A DNA stretch of 64,000 nucleotides, from NCBI GenBank assembly GCA_023101885.1, contig JALPQD010000005.1:2065020-2129019 (forward strand), written 5' to 3'. How positions within the stretch are numbered: the stretch's first letter is position 1; each line of letters begins with the position of its first letter. Both the position numbers and the translations under genes were made by a program. Source of the DNA: Typhlomys cinereus (lineage: Eukaryota > Chordata > Mammalia > Rodentia > Platacanthomyidae). Shown in pieces: positions 10,111 through 20,195 of the stretch. The notes under the pieces were generated by a model. It was not told the origin of the DNA and ran no database searches. It was given only the letters and a program-made list of their open reading frames with translations.

Positions 10111-10426
10111 TGTAAGATAAAAAGGTGGAACACGGCATGCCATGGACAAGAAGTGGAAAAAGTTTATTGGTTACATGGCCACATGACTAATTCTCAGAGG
10201 GTGAAGAAGTGGGGGGGGTATCTTGAAGGTGGGCTCATATAGTACTTGGGCTTGTAGGCCAAGTGGAGGACAGAGGGAAGTGAGTTATCCCCTGTCCCCT
10301 GAGGTCAATGGCCAAATGTAGGCTTTGCAGTGCCTGCTTGGGGGAGCGGAGGGGGGGGGGGACACCAGCAAGCAGAGCTTCTGCTCTGAATATGGGGGTT
10401 GGAGGAAAGGGAATCTCTGGGTATCA
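10111..10426 (-). mobile_element. IAP-like (ERVK-type) 5' LTR, minus strand, copy B
   Basis: About 316 bp starting TG and ending CA on the plus strand. A minus-strand AATAAA lies in CCAATAAACTT (near 10160), a plausible polyadenylation signal. It is homologous to 3491-3767. No partner 3' LTR was seen to the left, so the provirus is truncated. A poly-G run near 10350 is a local expansion. Confidence 0.6.
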
Positions 10427-11756
10427 CTGGGTACGGAACTTAGACAACCATTGAGGGACAATCATGCACTGGTGCTCTGAGAAGCAAGATGCGACTGTTC
10501 CTCTCAATGTCAGGGGTGCAGAGGAAAGCATTTGCCCCAGAGGAACTATGGGTGCAGCAATGGGAGCTTCCAAAGCGATGGGGGTGGGGAGGGGTGCTTG
10601 GGCTCAGAGCTTTCAGATGCACACGTTGCTTGTGACTTTCCAATGACCTGCCTCAAAGGAACCCAAGCCTCACTGCTATTGGGAGAAATCAGCTGTCTAG
10701 GGCGGTCACAGCCTTATCAATACCAAGGTTCCAAGAAAAGCAAAGGAGATTTGGGACACGGAAGGCTTCACATCTGTGAGAGCAGCGAGCGCCAGGCAGA
10801 CACAGTGGGGTCAGAACGGAGTCCTGGGACAGAAGACCCATCGGTGTGTTTGGGGGTCAGCGCTGGGTTTTTGAAGCTGCCTCAGGGCCACCTGCACCTC
10901 CATTGCTTCCTGGGGGCTTCTTGAAAATGCAGGAACATGTGTCTGGGCTCAGCCTGAGTCTAGTGGTTAGCTCACTTTTTAGCTTCTCCCATGGCAAAGT
11001 CTGGAAATGAGTCTTTTGAGCTAAAGAGGCCAAACTTGCAGGTTTTGACTCGGAGTTGAGAGTCCTGGCCTGCGGCCTGTGGGTGATCGGTTAGGAGCTG
11101 CACAGCATCTTTGGGCCCCATTCAATGAGCCCCAGGGTCACCACATGGAGATCGATTCTGACCAGCCCTCCTTCCTGCCCTCCTTTAACTCCCTTCTCTC
11201 TGTCGTACTCTGAAAGAGGCTGTTCCAATTTGCATGTCAGAGAAATAGTAGAACAGCAAAACCAAACACATTTTCACGATCGATCAATGCAGAATGACTT
11301 CCTTTTTATTTCTCCAAATGTACTGAAAAATAGCAATTATGTCTTCTATCATTCCCACGCTTATGTAAAATAAAGGCCCTGTTAGCCAAAGCTTAGAAAG
11401 AAAGGATGTGTGAGCTTATTTATGAAACTCTATATTATATAATCATCATTTTTCTCTATGTTGCCCACTTTCTAGGAACTTCTGGTGTAAAAATGCTAAA
11501 TCCATCAAAGGCCATGTTTGAGAGCGTGCTGAAGGAAAAGCTACTGAGCAGAGGTCAAAGGTGTCTTCCTGCCTTCAGCTTTCAGCCCGGTCCTGAATGT
11601 CGAACTTCACTTGTCACAGTCAGTTCCCAGAGGGGAGATGACTGCCTAGTGCTGGGAGGGTACTGGGTACTCGGTGCTAGGGGCTAGGCGTGTGCTGAGT
11701 ACTGGGTAATGGGAGACACTTGGTGAGATCGACTCCACAGCAATGACCATAATCGA
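10427..11756. other. Unassigned unique sequence
   Basis: No repeat recognised. Frames such as 10532-10924 (130 residues) show no domain. CACTGGGT-like phrases repeat loosely near 11660-11710 (GTACTGGGTACTCGG, GTACTGGGTAATGGG). Confidence 0.4.
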
Positions 11757-11870
11757 TACCACTATGTTAGGGTTTTTGTTGTGACTAAGTACCTGAGAGA
11801 AACCATTTAAAGGGAGAAGAGGTTTATTTTAGCTCACGCTCTTCGGAGGGGTCAATCTAGAGTTGTCACC
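11757..11870 (-). mobile_element. MaLR-type LTR fragment, minus strand
   Basis: TTAGGGTTTTTGTTGTGACT, then GAGAAGAGGTTTATTTTAGC, is the reverse-strand 3' end of an ORR1/MT-like MaLR LTR, including the reversed AATAAA. It is truncated by the next LTR. Confidence 0.5.
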
Positions 11871-11879
11871 GTTATTTTT

Positions 11880-12222
11880 CCTTTTTTTTTTTTTTTCTGT
11901 GAGACAATACTCAGACTCAAGCAACTTAGGGGAGAAAAGGTTATTTACTTGGCTTATGGTTCCGGAGAGGATGTAGTCTTTGATGGCAGGAGCTGCATAG
12001 CTGGAGGTAAAAGCAGGGAGCCTGGCTCAGGTTACTTCAGCCATCCAGAAGCAGAGCAAGTAGAGAACCGGAGAAAGGACAGGGCTACGAGACCTCAAGG
12101 CCGCCCCTGTGATGTCCAGCAAAGTTCTACCTCTTAAAGATGGTCCAATCTTCCAAACATTAACCTCAACTAAAGATTCAAACATGTGGGGGGGAGGGGG
12201 CTCACATTCAAACTAGGACACT
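11880..12222 (-). mobile_element. MaLR-type LTR, minus strand
   Basis: Contains CTGTGAGACAATACTCAGAC, CAACTTAGGGGAGAAAAGG, CCTCAAGGCCGCCCCTGTGA and TAAAGATTCAAACATG. It is homologous along its length to 19385-19735 and partly to 48640-48868. A poly-T run (11879-11896) sits at its edge. Confidence 0.55.
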
Positions 12223-12490
12223 TACCTGTCCTGAGCCAACGCATCCTGCGGGAGGGAATGTGTGCTCAAAGTCCGTGGCAGCCAGGAAGAAGAAGGGGGG
12301 CAGGTGACACGGTATAACTTCACAGGGCACCCCTCCTCCCCACCAGTGCCTACTTCTCCCTGCTAACCGCTGTTTGCTGCCTAAAGTTTCCACAGCCTCC
12401 CAAAGCAGCACCTCTGAGGAGGACGCATTCCACACATGAACCTATGGGGGGGGGTAGGACAATTTAATGTCATAATAGCTCTGTATCCGT
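12223..12490. other. Unassigned sequence
   Basis: No repeat or gene recognised. Confidence 0.4.
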
Positions 12491-12662
12491 TGCCCTAGCT
12501 AATTCTCACAGCAATGCTTCAAGGCAGAAGTCTGTCTCACGATATGTCAGCTAAAACCCAGAGATCACATTGCTTGCCAAATACACAAGTGCATGGATTT
12601 GAACCAAGGCCTTTGTAGGTCTGATGCAAAAGCCCACCTTCTTTACGTGTGCCACTTTCTCT
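12491..12662 (-). mobile_element. MIR relic, minus strand
   Basis: CTAATTCTCACAGCAATGC and ATGGATTTGAACCAAGGCC followed by GTCTGATGCAAAAGCCCA match the usual MIR core and tRNA-related end. It is heavily diverged, as expected for a pre-rodent repeat. Confidence 0.55.
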
Positions 12663-15570
12663 CTTGACCCTGATTGACAGGATGTGTAGCTGTTCTCCAT
12701 ACTTTGCATCTAGGACATTCCCCCCCTTTTAAGAATCCCTTAATGCACGACCTTATTGTAACTAGATGCAACAAATACTCCTCTTTGTGAGTACAGAGAC
12801 ATTGAGCACTACCAGAGACGAAATTAATGGAGAGACTCTAAACTACTTCCATCAAATAGGGATGGCACTGGACTTACTTGTAAATCAATGCTGTCTTCAA
12901 GGATGCAAGACAAGAGGATTTTATTGCAGACATATAAACAATATATACCAGTCCACATAGGCCTAAATAAAGCTAAGCAAATAAACAGTTTGAAAATGCA
13001 AGTGAAAGTCTTTGCCTAAATGAACTATCGGGAACTGTATGTTGACACAGGCTTTTTGGCTCCCTGGTCCCTAAGTTCCAAGTGAGCTGAGCATGAAACA
13101 TCTGATGCACTCGGGCAGTGGCCCATTGGAGGCAGAGAGTAGAGCAGAGCCCTCGAAGTACCCAGCAAGGCCAGCCCTGGGCCGCTTACACAATGCTTCC
13201 AGGTGTTTCCAGTGATCTCCAAGGAGTATCATGAAGTTTGCAACATACAATGTACTTGAAATTCTTGGGCAGGTAAAGAACAATTAGTGTATATGTCTCA
13301 TGGTATATTCTTGATCGGGAAGGGAGAGTTGTGAAACCTGGCAAACAATGAACCAATGTCGTAATTCCCAAAGGGCTGCAAATCACAATCAAAAGTTAAT
13401 ATGACAGAGGTGATCAGGGCACTGCAAGACGCCGTGGAGTTGGAGGAAGCTAGTTTTCCCTACGCATGCTCACTGGCAGCTTATTTAATCTTGCTGCACG
13501 GATGCCTTGCTCTTCCATGTTAAAAAGAAAAGCAATAACTCACCTTCCCCTCCAGCTTGCTGTAAACATCTTGGTTATTTTTGTTCGTTGGCTTTCGACA
13601 TACCTGCTCTCCCATTCTTTGCTGCCCCTCAGTCTGTGAGCGTCTCAGGAGTTCTTCCTCGCTGTTTCCAGAATTGAGCTAAGCACTGTGGTTGGGGGGG
13701 GATTTATGCCCTGTGTAGTGGGTGTGGCAGGCACAAGCTCATGCTCTGTGAAGGCACGGCTTCCACAGGCAAGTTCTGCGCAGGCGGGAGGGATCCTAGC
13801 TAAGAGCCTGGGGCTGCCGGCATATGACAGCCTTGGTGGCCTGGGCCTGGTGCTGAAACATGTCTGGTTGGAAGGAGGGGGAGCCGGGGAGGAGCTCTGA
13901 ATGCAGAGGCTGATGAGCGCCCTGCCCTCTGTCAATGAACAACACCTGGCTCAGCTCCTCTGGCCATAGCTGCGATTGGACTGGGTTCGTGACAGGCAAG
14001 CACAGGGTGATCCTGGGAGAGAAACAATCTTTGGTGACTTCAGCACATTTTTTCCACCTGGGCTGGACTCGGCCTGACATTGAGAAGCATCACAGTGACA
14101 TCTCTGACACTTCTATTTGATCATCAGATAACACTGTATAAGCTACCAGTTCTCAGATGTGGAGAATGGGAAGGACTGTGACATGGTGCGTTCTGGAGTC
14201 CACGGCTCCAGGAGACGCGGTGACCGGCAGGAGAGGACACACGTGACCCCCTCACAGAGCATGCTCCGCTGGCTGTGGAGCTGACAGGGCAAAGATCACA
14301 GCCGGTTCTCAAACCAGTACTGTGGGGTTGAGGGGTGTCTGTCGGGGTCGTTTCTCAGCTGGACCTTCAGAAATGTTCAAGAGGGCTTTCAATAACCACA
14401 GGAATGGAAACTGGGGTGCCAGATGGTAGAGGCTGCACAGTCTTACCTGGATTTTGAGGTCCAGTTGACACCCCTCTCCTCTCCTCCCTCCCGGCAGCTA
14501 GATTGAGTGAGAGAGGGAGGAAGGGCAGGAGGGGAGAAAGAGGGAGAGGGAATGGAAAGAGGGAGAGGGGAGGAGAAGGAGAAGGAGGGGAGGGAAAGAC
14601 AGAAAGGTGGAGACCCAGAAGGTCACCAGCCTGCGTTCCTTTCCTGCTAATCACAGCTATGTCGGAACTGCCCTTTAGTGGCCGCAGGGTCTGAGTTCCA
14701 GAGAAGCCCCTGCATAAAGGAGGTTGTGGATGGGCGGGACACTCCTTCCATGTCATGCTCCGCCTTTCTGCCTGACTCTAAGCAGCTGGACAGGACAGCA
14801 TGCTCTGGGTCACCTCAGGCAGCCCGTGAAGAGCCCTTGCTTGATGAGCCTGTCCGCAGAAGTCTCTTCAGTGTCCTTTCTCTGCCAGGCAATCTGCCTT
14901 GTTTGGGGCTGTATCTGTGCCCAGCAGGAAGCAGCTCCATTGCTATTGATTGACTGAGGTGATGAGCTGTCACTTACAAGTGTGTCCTGACCTACGTGGC
15001 CCGCGCTGTTTCCACAACCACTCACCTGCTTGGCCACACACAATCTCAGGTTTCCTGTAGAATGGACGTTTGCCTGAGAGGCAGAAGTCTGAAAAGTTCT
15101 GGGCCTTTTTTTTGTTATTTTCATATGGGTCCATTGGGCCTGAGAACCTGGTAAGTATCTGTATGTTACATTCAGTCTGAGAAAATATTGAGGATTATGA
15201 TTGGTTCCTGGTTGGATGTGGCTCAGTGGTGGAGCATCTGCCCAGCACTGCTGCGTGGCTGCCGCCTCCTGCCCAATTTCCTCCCCAACGTAGAAAAAGC
15301 TGATTTTAAACATAGGAAACAAAATGAGCTCTCTTTCCCCAATTGTCTACGGTAATTAACCAACTGATTATTTTTTTGGAGGGGCACACATTCAAGCCAG
15401 ACTTTAGGGGGGCTTGAGGAGCACAAACATAGATTTCTCAAAAGTTTCTGGTATTACACAGAAGTTTCAGCCCAACTTGAATTCACATATTCCTCATGTC
15501 TTACGGGATATCCGTGAAGGAAAAGACCATGCTTGTTCTGGCCAATTCTATGTTCAGGACCAACGGGTTT
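12663..15570. other. Mostly unique sequence, with a purine-rich tract and ID-like relic
   Basis: About 2.9 kb without recognised genes. A G/A-rich tract lies at 14500-14612. An ID-like head (GGATGTGGCTCAGTGGTGGA) lies at about 15214-15260. Overlapping frames on both strands (for example 14810-15322 minus, 170 residues) have no domain signature and lack codon-like pattern. Confidence 0.4.
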
Positions 15571-15589
15571 CTTTCTTTCTCTTTATTTT

Positions 15590-15643
<54 letters not shown>

Positions 15644-15822
15644 TTTCTTCCTTACTTCCTTCCTTCCTTCCTTCCTTCCTCCTTCCTTCTCTTCCTTTCT
15701 TCTCTTCATTTCTCTCTCTTTCTTTCTTTCTTCTTTCTTCTTTCTTTCTTTCTTTCTTTCTTTCTCTCTCTCTCCCTCCTTTCTTCCTTTTCCTTCCTTT
15801 TCTTTTTCTCTTTTTCAAATAG
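15571..15822. repeat. (TTTC)n/(TTCC)n pyrimidine microsatellite
   Basis: About 250 bp of CTTT, CCTT and CTCT units on the plus strand. Multiple frames read through it as Phe/Leu/Ser or Lys/Glu/Arg strings; these are artefacts. Long polypurine-polypyrimidine tracts can adopt triplex DNA. Confidence 0.95.
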
Positions 15823-16719
15823 GCTAGCAACCAGATGATTAAGCATAAAAGCAAAACAACAAAACATCTTCAAACTGCAGAGTTTTTGTTTTTGTGCTGC
15901 TGAGGTTCAAACCACATGCTAGACATGTTTTCTCCCATAGAGGGGATGGAATGAAAGCTAACCTCGTCTCCCTCTCCCTCTGGAGGCAGGAAATTAGAGG
16001 CCCCGTGGTGACTGAGCTGTTGGGGGGCTCTGAGAGGGCTCTTGGACACCTGCCAAGGGCTGGGCGCAGGCTGGGGGCTGGGCGCAGGCTTCCTTTCCTC
16101 CTCTGCCTTAACTGACCCCGCCTTGTTCCGATGAGGGCGCTGGCAGTGTTGGAGCTGCCGGTTCATTGCCTGGATGAACTTTGACATCATCTCGTCTCTG
16201 AATCACCTCCAGGCCAACGTGCATGGCGCTGTCAGCACCAACGACACAAGAGCAGAATGAGACGTTCCCAGAATGAGGCTGAGGTAGGAGAAGCTGTCCA
16301 CCTGGGCGCACTCCCTGGGGACACTTTGGAAGGCGTGTTTTTGAAGGAAGAGGCAATCTGACAGTAGGTGCAGATGCCTGACAGCAACGATCGCCAGTCA
16401 GTGAGTGCTGACGCAGGAAACAGGTCACATCGTGGGACACCAGCCATCTTGCCGGCTCTCCCGTGTTTCAGAGCTCCTCAGCGGGGCGTCCTGTCAGGCC
16501 AGCGCTGTCTTGATGAGGATAATCAGAATGATGGATCCCCATGTTTAGTAGAGGATACTGTCCTGGAGGGTTTCCTTGGTGACGTTTCAAGATCATCTTA
16601 ACCCAAACTCTCCTTTCATCGATGAAGAGACTGCAGCTGGGCTGGTGGCGTGGGGACACGTCCCAGGTTACGGCGGGCACCTGCATCACCTGGCATGCTG
16701 CAGGGCTGTCTGGCGGCAG
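15823..16719. other. Unassigned unique sequence
   Basis: No known repeat. A short tandem duplication, GGGCTGGGCGCAGGCT, occurs at about 16060-16090. Overlapping frames 15870-16190 and 16108-16440 (minus) show no recognisable protein. Confidence 0.4.
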
Positions 16720-16879
16720 GTGGAAGGTGCATCCGGCTGAATGGCAGCTTCCAGCAGCCCTGCCAGTGCTTGTCAGCACTGTTGCTTTGAATTCTAGGGC
16801 TGGAAAATCAGGTTTTTCATGACAAAAAAAAAAAAAAAAACAGAAGAAGAAAACTCTCACAACCTAGTTATTTCCGTAG
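16720..16879 (+). repeat. Left arm of long inverted repeat
   Basis: About 160 bp whose reverse complement recurs at 17659-17813. The arms match almost base for base over GAATGGCAGCTTCCAGCAGC, the GGGCTGGAAAATCAGG segment and CTCACAACCTAGTTATTTC. The main differences are the length of an A run (16824-16841) and a few substitutions. The repeat identity is unknown. Confidence 0.85.
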
Positions 16880-17021
16880 CAATGCTTCAGAAGCCTTGGA
16901 AAACATGTGGATGATCCAACTCTACTGAGGTTAATATACGAACAAAAAACGATTTACAGCAGGATGTAGCTCCTCCACGATCTCTATCTGGAAGTAGACT
17001 TCCTTGTGAAATATTAACCTG

Positions 17022-17302
17022 AGGGGGGCGGGGACATAGGTCAGGCAATAAACTGCTTGCTGCGCAAGTCTGAAGACCCGAGTTTGATTCCCAGAGCTGA
17101 CATCACGGCAATGTGCAGTTGCAATCCTGGTGCCAAGGAGGTAGAAAGCCCTGGAGCTGGGGCTTGCGGGGCGACCAGCCGATCAGAGAGAGCTTGGTGA
17201 GAGGCCTTGTCTCAAAAAACAAATCCCGAGCGGTCCTCCGGCCTCCAGTGGGCGTCCACCTGTATGTCCCTGTACGCATGTAGAAATGCACAGAAGCACA
17301 TT
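17022..17302 (+). mobile_element. tRNA-derived SINE (B-type with long body), plus strand
   Basis: Head GGGACATAGGTCAGGCAATA, B box CCGAGTTTGATTCCCAGAGC, middle GGTGAGAGGCCTTGTCTC, and a late segment GTCCTCCGGCCTCC near the tail. It lies inside the loop of the inverted repeat and shares its layout with 62400-62770. Confidence 0.6.
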
Positions 17303-17335
17303 CAGTCAACCAACCTATCAGTACAAAGATTACAA

Positions 17336-17632
17336 GGCTGGTGAAATGGCTCAGGGGTAAACTTTTGCCTGGCAACTAAAGGTGCCTGACGTTCAGATCC
17401 CAGATCCCACATAAAAACACACAGCGGAAATGGCAGAGGTCAACACTCCCCACCCTGGAAGGTGGATCCTGGGAAATTCAGAGCAGACATAAGGAGGTAG
17501 AGCAATTCAGAGTGATTTCCAGTGCCTTCCTTGGGCCTTCACAGGCACCCACACACTGCCTTCTTCTAACACAAAACATGCACCTACACACACGTGTACA
17601 CATCCACAATTACACATACAAATAAAATAAAA
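17336..17632 (+). mobile_element. Dominant tRNA-derived SINE, plus strand
   Basis: GGCTGGTGAAATGGCTCAGG head, CCCAGATCCCACATAAAAAC junction, body with TGGAAGGTGGATCCTGGG, and a diffuse CA tail ending AAATAAAATAAAAAG. It lies inside the inverted-repeat loop, adjacent to the right arm. Confidence 0.8.
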
Positions 17633-17658
17633 AGATTACCTGATAGACACGCAACTGT

Positions 17659-17813
17659 CTACAGAAATAACTAGGTTGTGAGAGTTTTCCTTTTCTGTTT
17701 GTTTTTTTTTTTCCATGAAAAACCTGATTTTCCAGCCCTAGAATTCAAAGCAATGTGCTGACAAGCACTGGCAGGGCTGCTGGAAGCTGCCATTCAGCGG
17801 GATGGACCTTCCC
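17659..17813 (-). repeat. Right arm of long inverted repeat
   Basis: Reverse-complement partner of 16720-16879, with about 780 bp between arms. The T run near 17702-17714 pairs with the A run of the left arm. A transcript through both arms could form a stem of about 150 bp. Confidence 0.85.
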
Positions 17814-17869
17814 ATATTGGGAAAGGGAAAAGCTGCCCCTTCTCATTTTATGGAAGGAGCCACAGCTTG

Positions 17870-17980
17870 AGTTTGAATTCCACCTATCATATTATTGGTT
17901 ATGTGATACTGGACAAATTGTCTACTCCTCTGAGACTTCCTTTCTCTTCAATGCTGTGAGGATACCTGTGAAATACAGTT
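17870..17980 (+). mobile_element. MIR relic, plus strand
   Basis: GTTATGTGATACTGGACAAA, then CTCTGAGACTTCC, then a GTGAGGATA segment matches the MIR core order (loss of activity text: highly diverged, no head). Confidence 0.45.
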
Positions 17981-18109
17981 TCACTTCCTTAGTATCGAAT
18001 GTATTGAGATCTGAGTTTTCAAATGCTAGGTGGATTATAATTCTCTCCAACCTTTGCTACACAGAGACAATCTAGTGATTCATCCTGCTAAATTTATGAA
18101 TATATGTGA

Positions 18110-18215
18110 TATTGCTTGGGTGTGATGGTGTATGCCTGTAATCTCAACACTTGGGAGCTAGAGCAGGCCAGCCTTTCACTGCATGAGATCTTTTCAAACA
18201 AGTAAACAAACAAAT
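18110..18215 (+). mobile_element. B1 SINE fragment, plus strand
   Basis: GGGTGTGATGGTGTATGCCTG, TAATCTCAACACTTGGGAG and GGCCAGCC identify the 7SL-derived B1 body. The tail is an A/C-rich run near 18196-18215. Confidence 0.65.
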
Positions 18216-18235
18216 GATGTTAACATGTCTTTTAA

Positions 18236-18528
18236 AATTTTTTAATATTTATTTATTTTGTGTGTGTCTGTGTGTATATGTATGTATGTGTGTGTCAGAG
18301 GCACTGTGTGTCCTTGTGGAGGAACAAGAGTGACTTTGGGAATCATCCTTGGATTGCTGCTTCCTCCTTTCTGCTTCATTCCGTATTTCTCAGGCTTGTG
18401 CACCAGGGTCAGAGTGCAGGCAGCCATTGCTATTTCTGCCTGGAGTTTTACATAGGACCTGGAATTAAAACACAGGACATTCTGCTTTTGAGGCAGATTC
18501 TTAACCCCTGAGCCATATCTCCAACCTT
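18236..18528 (-). mobile_element. Dominant tRNA-derived SINE, minus strand
   Basis: AATATTTATTTATTTTGTGTG tail, body with GGAATCATCCTTGGATTGC, head in reverse complement AACCCCTGAGCCATATCTCC. Frames over it are artefacts. Confidence 0.8.
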
Positions 18529-18928
18529 AAAATGTCTTTTATTTCATTATAAGAAATCATTTTTTGAGGTGTGGGAGTGTATCTCAGAGATATTTTGCAT
18601 ACTTAGCAGCCACAAGAAAGACCCTGAGCACATCTCATCAATTAATCAATCAATTAATCGATGGACATCAATCACTCAATAATTGTTTTTAGAAAACAAT
18701 TCTATTCTGATTGAGCCTAGGTAAAAGAGTGAGAGCTCTTCTTTCTTGTGCTTCCTGTTATTTAGTTGACTGCTGGAAGGTAGCACTTTTAGGAAGGGAA
18801 TCATTGTATCCCAAAAACACAATCCAGATAATCCCTTCAGATGATCTGATAGCTGAGTTAGTTAGTCAATGTACTTGGTGGCTCCAGATCCTCTGATGGC
18901 ATTTCTTTGTTACCAGCCATTTCCTTTA
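18529..18928. other. Unassigned sequence with ID-like relic
   Basis: GGTGTGGGAGTGTATCTCAG at about 18569 resembles an ID head. A short ATCAATTAATCAATCAATTA repeat lies at 18637-18660. The rest is unassigned. Confidence 0.4.
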
Positions 18929-18933
18929 GATGT

Positions 18934-19361
18934 TGCTGCAGTCCGCCTGCATGGTGGCTGACAAATCACCATCGAATGGCTTAAGAGACAAGAGGTTTAT
19001 TTTCTCTTACAATTGTCCGGTTACAGTTCTCAGTCCAGCTTGACAGGAGAGCTCACACCAACACCAGGGCCGAGGGAACTGGCCACACCATCTCTACATA
19101 ATGACTGAGAGAGAGAGACAATCCTTACTTTCCAGACCAGCATGTCTGGCCAAGTATACACAAAGATGCCAACTTTCTCAAGCAGCTCTCTGTATTTTAT
19201 TCCAGGGCCTAGTTCCACCCACCATGGGCTGGGCCTTCCCCATCAGCTAGACAATCTCCTGCAGGTTTGGTCTGGGCTTAACTCAACCACTAATTCTCCA
19301 TAAATGTGCTCAGAGCTCAAACCCTCAACAGTCAGGTTGACACCTGTGCTTAACCATGACG
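18934..19361 (-). mobile_element. MT-like MaLR solo LTR, minus strand, with 5-bp target duplication
   Basis: About 428 bp starting TG on the plus strand. The left flank GATGT (18929-18933) is repeated right after the end (19362-19366), the 5-bp duplication expected of MaLR elements. The reversed AATAAA is in GAGGTTTATTTTCTC. Homologues at 52752 and 54329 (same strand) share CCAGCATGTCTGGCCAAGTA and CAGCTAGACAATCTCC. No internal region is attached, so it is a solo LTR. Confidence 0.75.
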
Positions 19362-19384
19362 GATGTCCTTCTTTAATACTTGTA

Positions 19385-19735
19385 TAGCAGTTACTTTTCC
19401 TGTGTTGCTGTGAGACAACACTAAGGCTCAAACAACTTAAGGGGAGAAAGGGAGATTTATTCAGCATACGGTTCCAGAGGGGAGGGGAGATATAGTCCAT
19501 TATGGTGGGAAAGGCTAGCCGGCTAGCAGAAGCTAGAGTCACTGGCAGAAGCGGCATGAGTCACACCCCCATGGAGGTTAGAGGTGCAAAAGCAGACTAA
19601 CTGACCTCAAGGCCCACCCCCTGTGACTGCCTCCCTCCAGCAAGGCCCCACCTCCTAAAGGTGCCATGACCTTTCCTAACAACTAAAGATTCAAACACAT
19701 GAGCCTGTGGGGACAGCTCACATTTAAACCATGGC
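19385..19735 (-). mobile_element. MaLR-type LTR, minus strand
   Basis: CTGTGTTGCTGTGAGACAAC, CAACTTAAGGGGAGAAAGG, GACCTCAAGGCCCACCCC and AAAGATTCAAACACATGAG. It is the best preserved of three copies of this family in the window (others at 11880 and 48640). Confidence 0.6.
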
Positions 19736-20195
19736 GACTTGGGTTGTGGAAGGTTTTAAACTGGAGACACGGACAACTACTGGGCTGACTGGAGATGTAA
19801 CTTCTACTTGGGAGGTCTTACTAATTAGCACTGAAACATCACCCACAGACTCCTATTTTGGATTCTTGATCCATAGCTGGGGGTCCTCTTTGGGGAGGTT
19901 CTGAAAACTTTGGGAGGCGGAATCTAACTGGAGGAAGTAGGTCACTGGTGGTTAGCTTTTGGGGGCTGTATTACCCTTGGCTACTTCCTGCACTTGTCTC
20001 TTTCCTGGTCCATTGTGATGTGAACTGGGCTGCTGGGCCATGCCTTCCCCACCATGATGGATGAGTGTTGGGAAATAAGAATCAGCTTGTCCTGACTGGT
20101 TGGAGATGGACGCGCAGTTGCTTGGAATATATTCCTGGAATCGGTTCAGTGAGCAAACTCCTGAACACAAACATCTTGCACACAATATAAAAATC
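19736..20195 (+). mobile_element. MaLR-type LTR fragment, plus strand
   Basis: TTTTGGGAGGCGG-type text continues into CTGGAGGAAGTAGGTCACTG and CCTTCCCCACCATGATGGAT, which is the sense order of rodent MaLR LTRs. The left edge, next to the minus-strand LTR, is unclear. Confidence 0.45.

Noticed and set aside
14810..15322. 170-residue minus-strand frame
   Set aside because: No domain, no signal peptide or recognisable family, and another frame on the plus strand overlaps it. Treated as chance.
15414..15854. Phe/Ser/Leu-rich and Lys/Glu/Arg-rich frames
   Set aside because: They are translations of a (TTTC)n tract on either strand.
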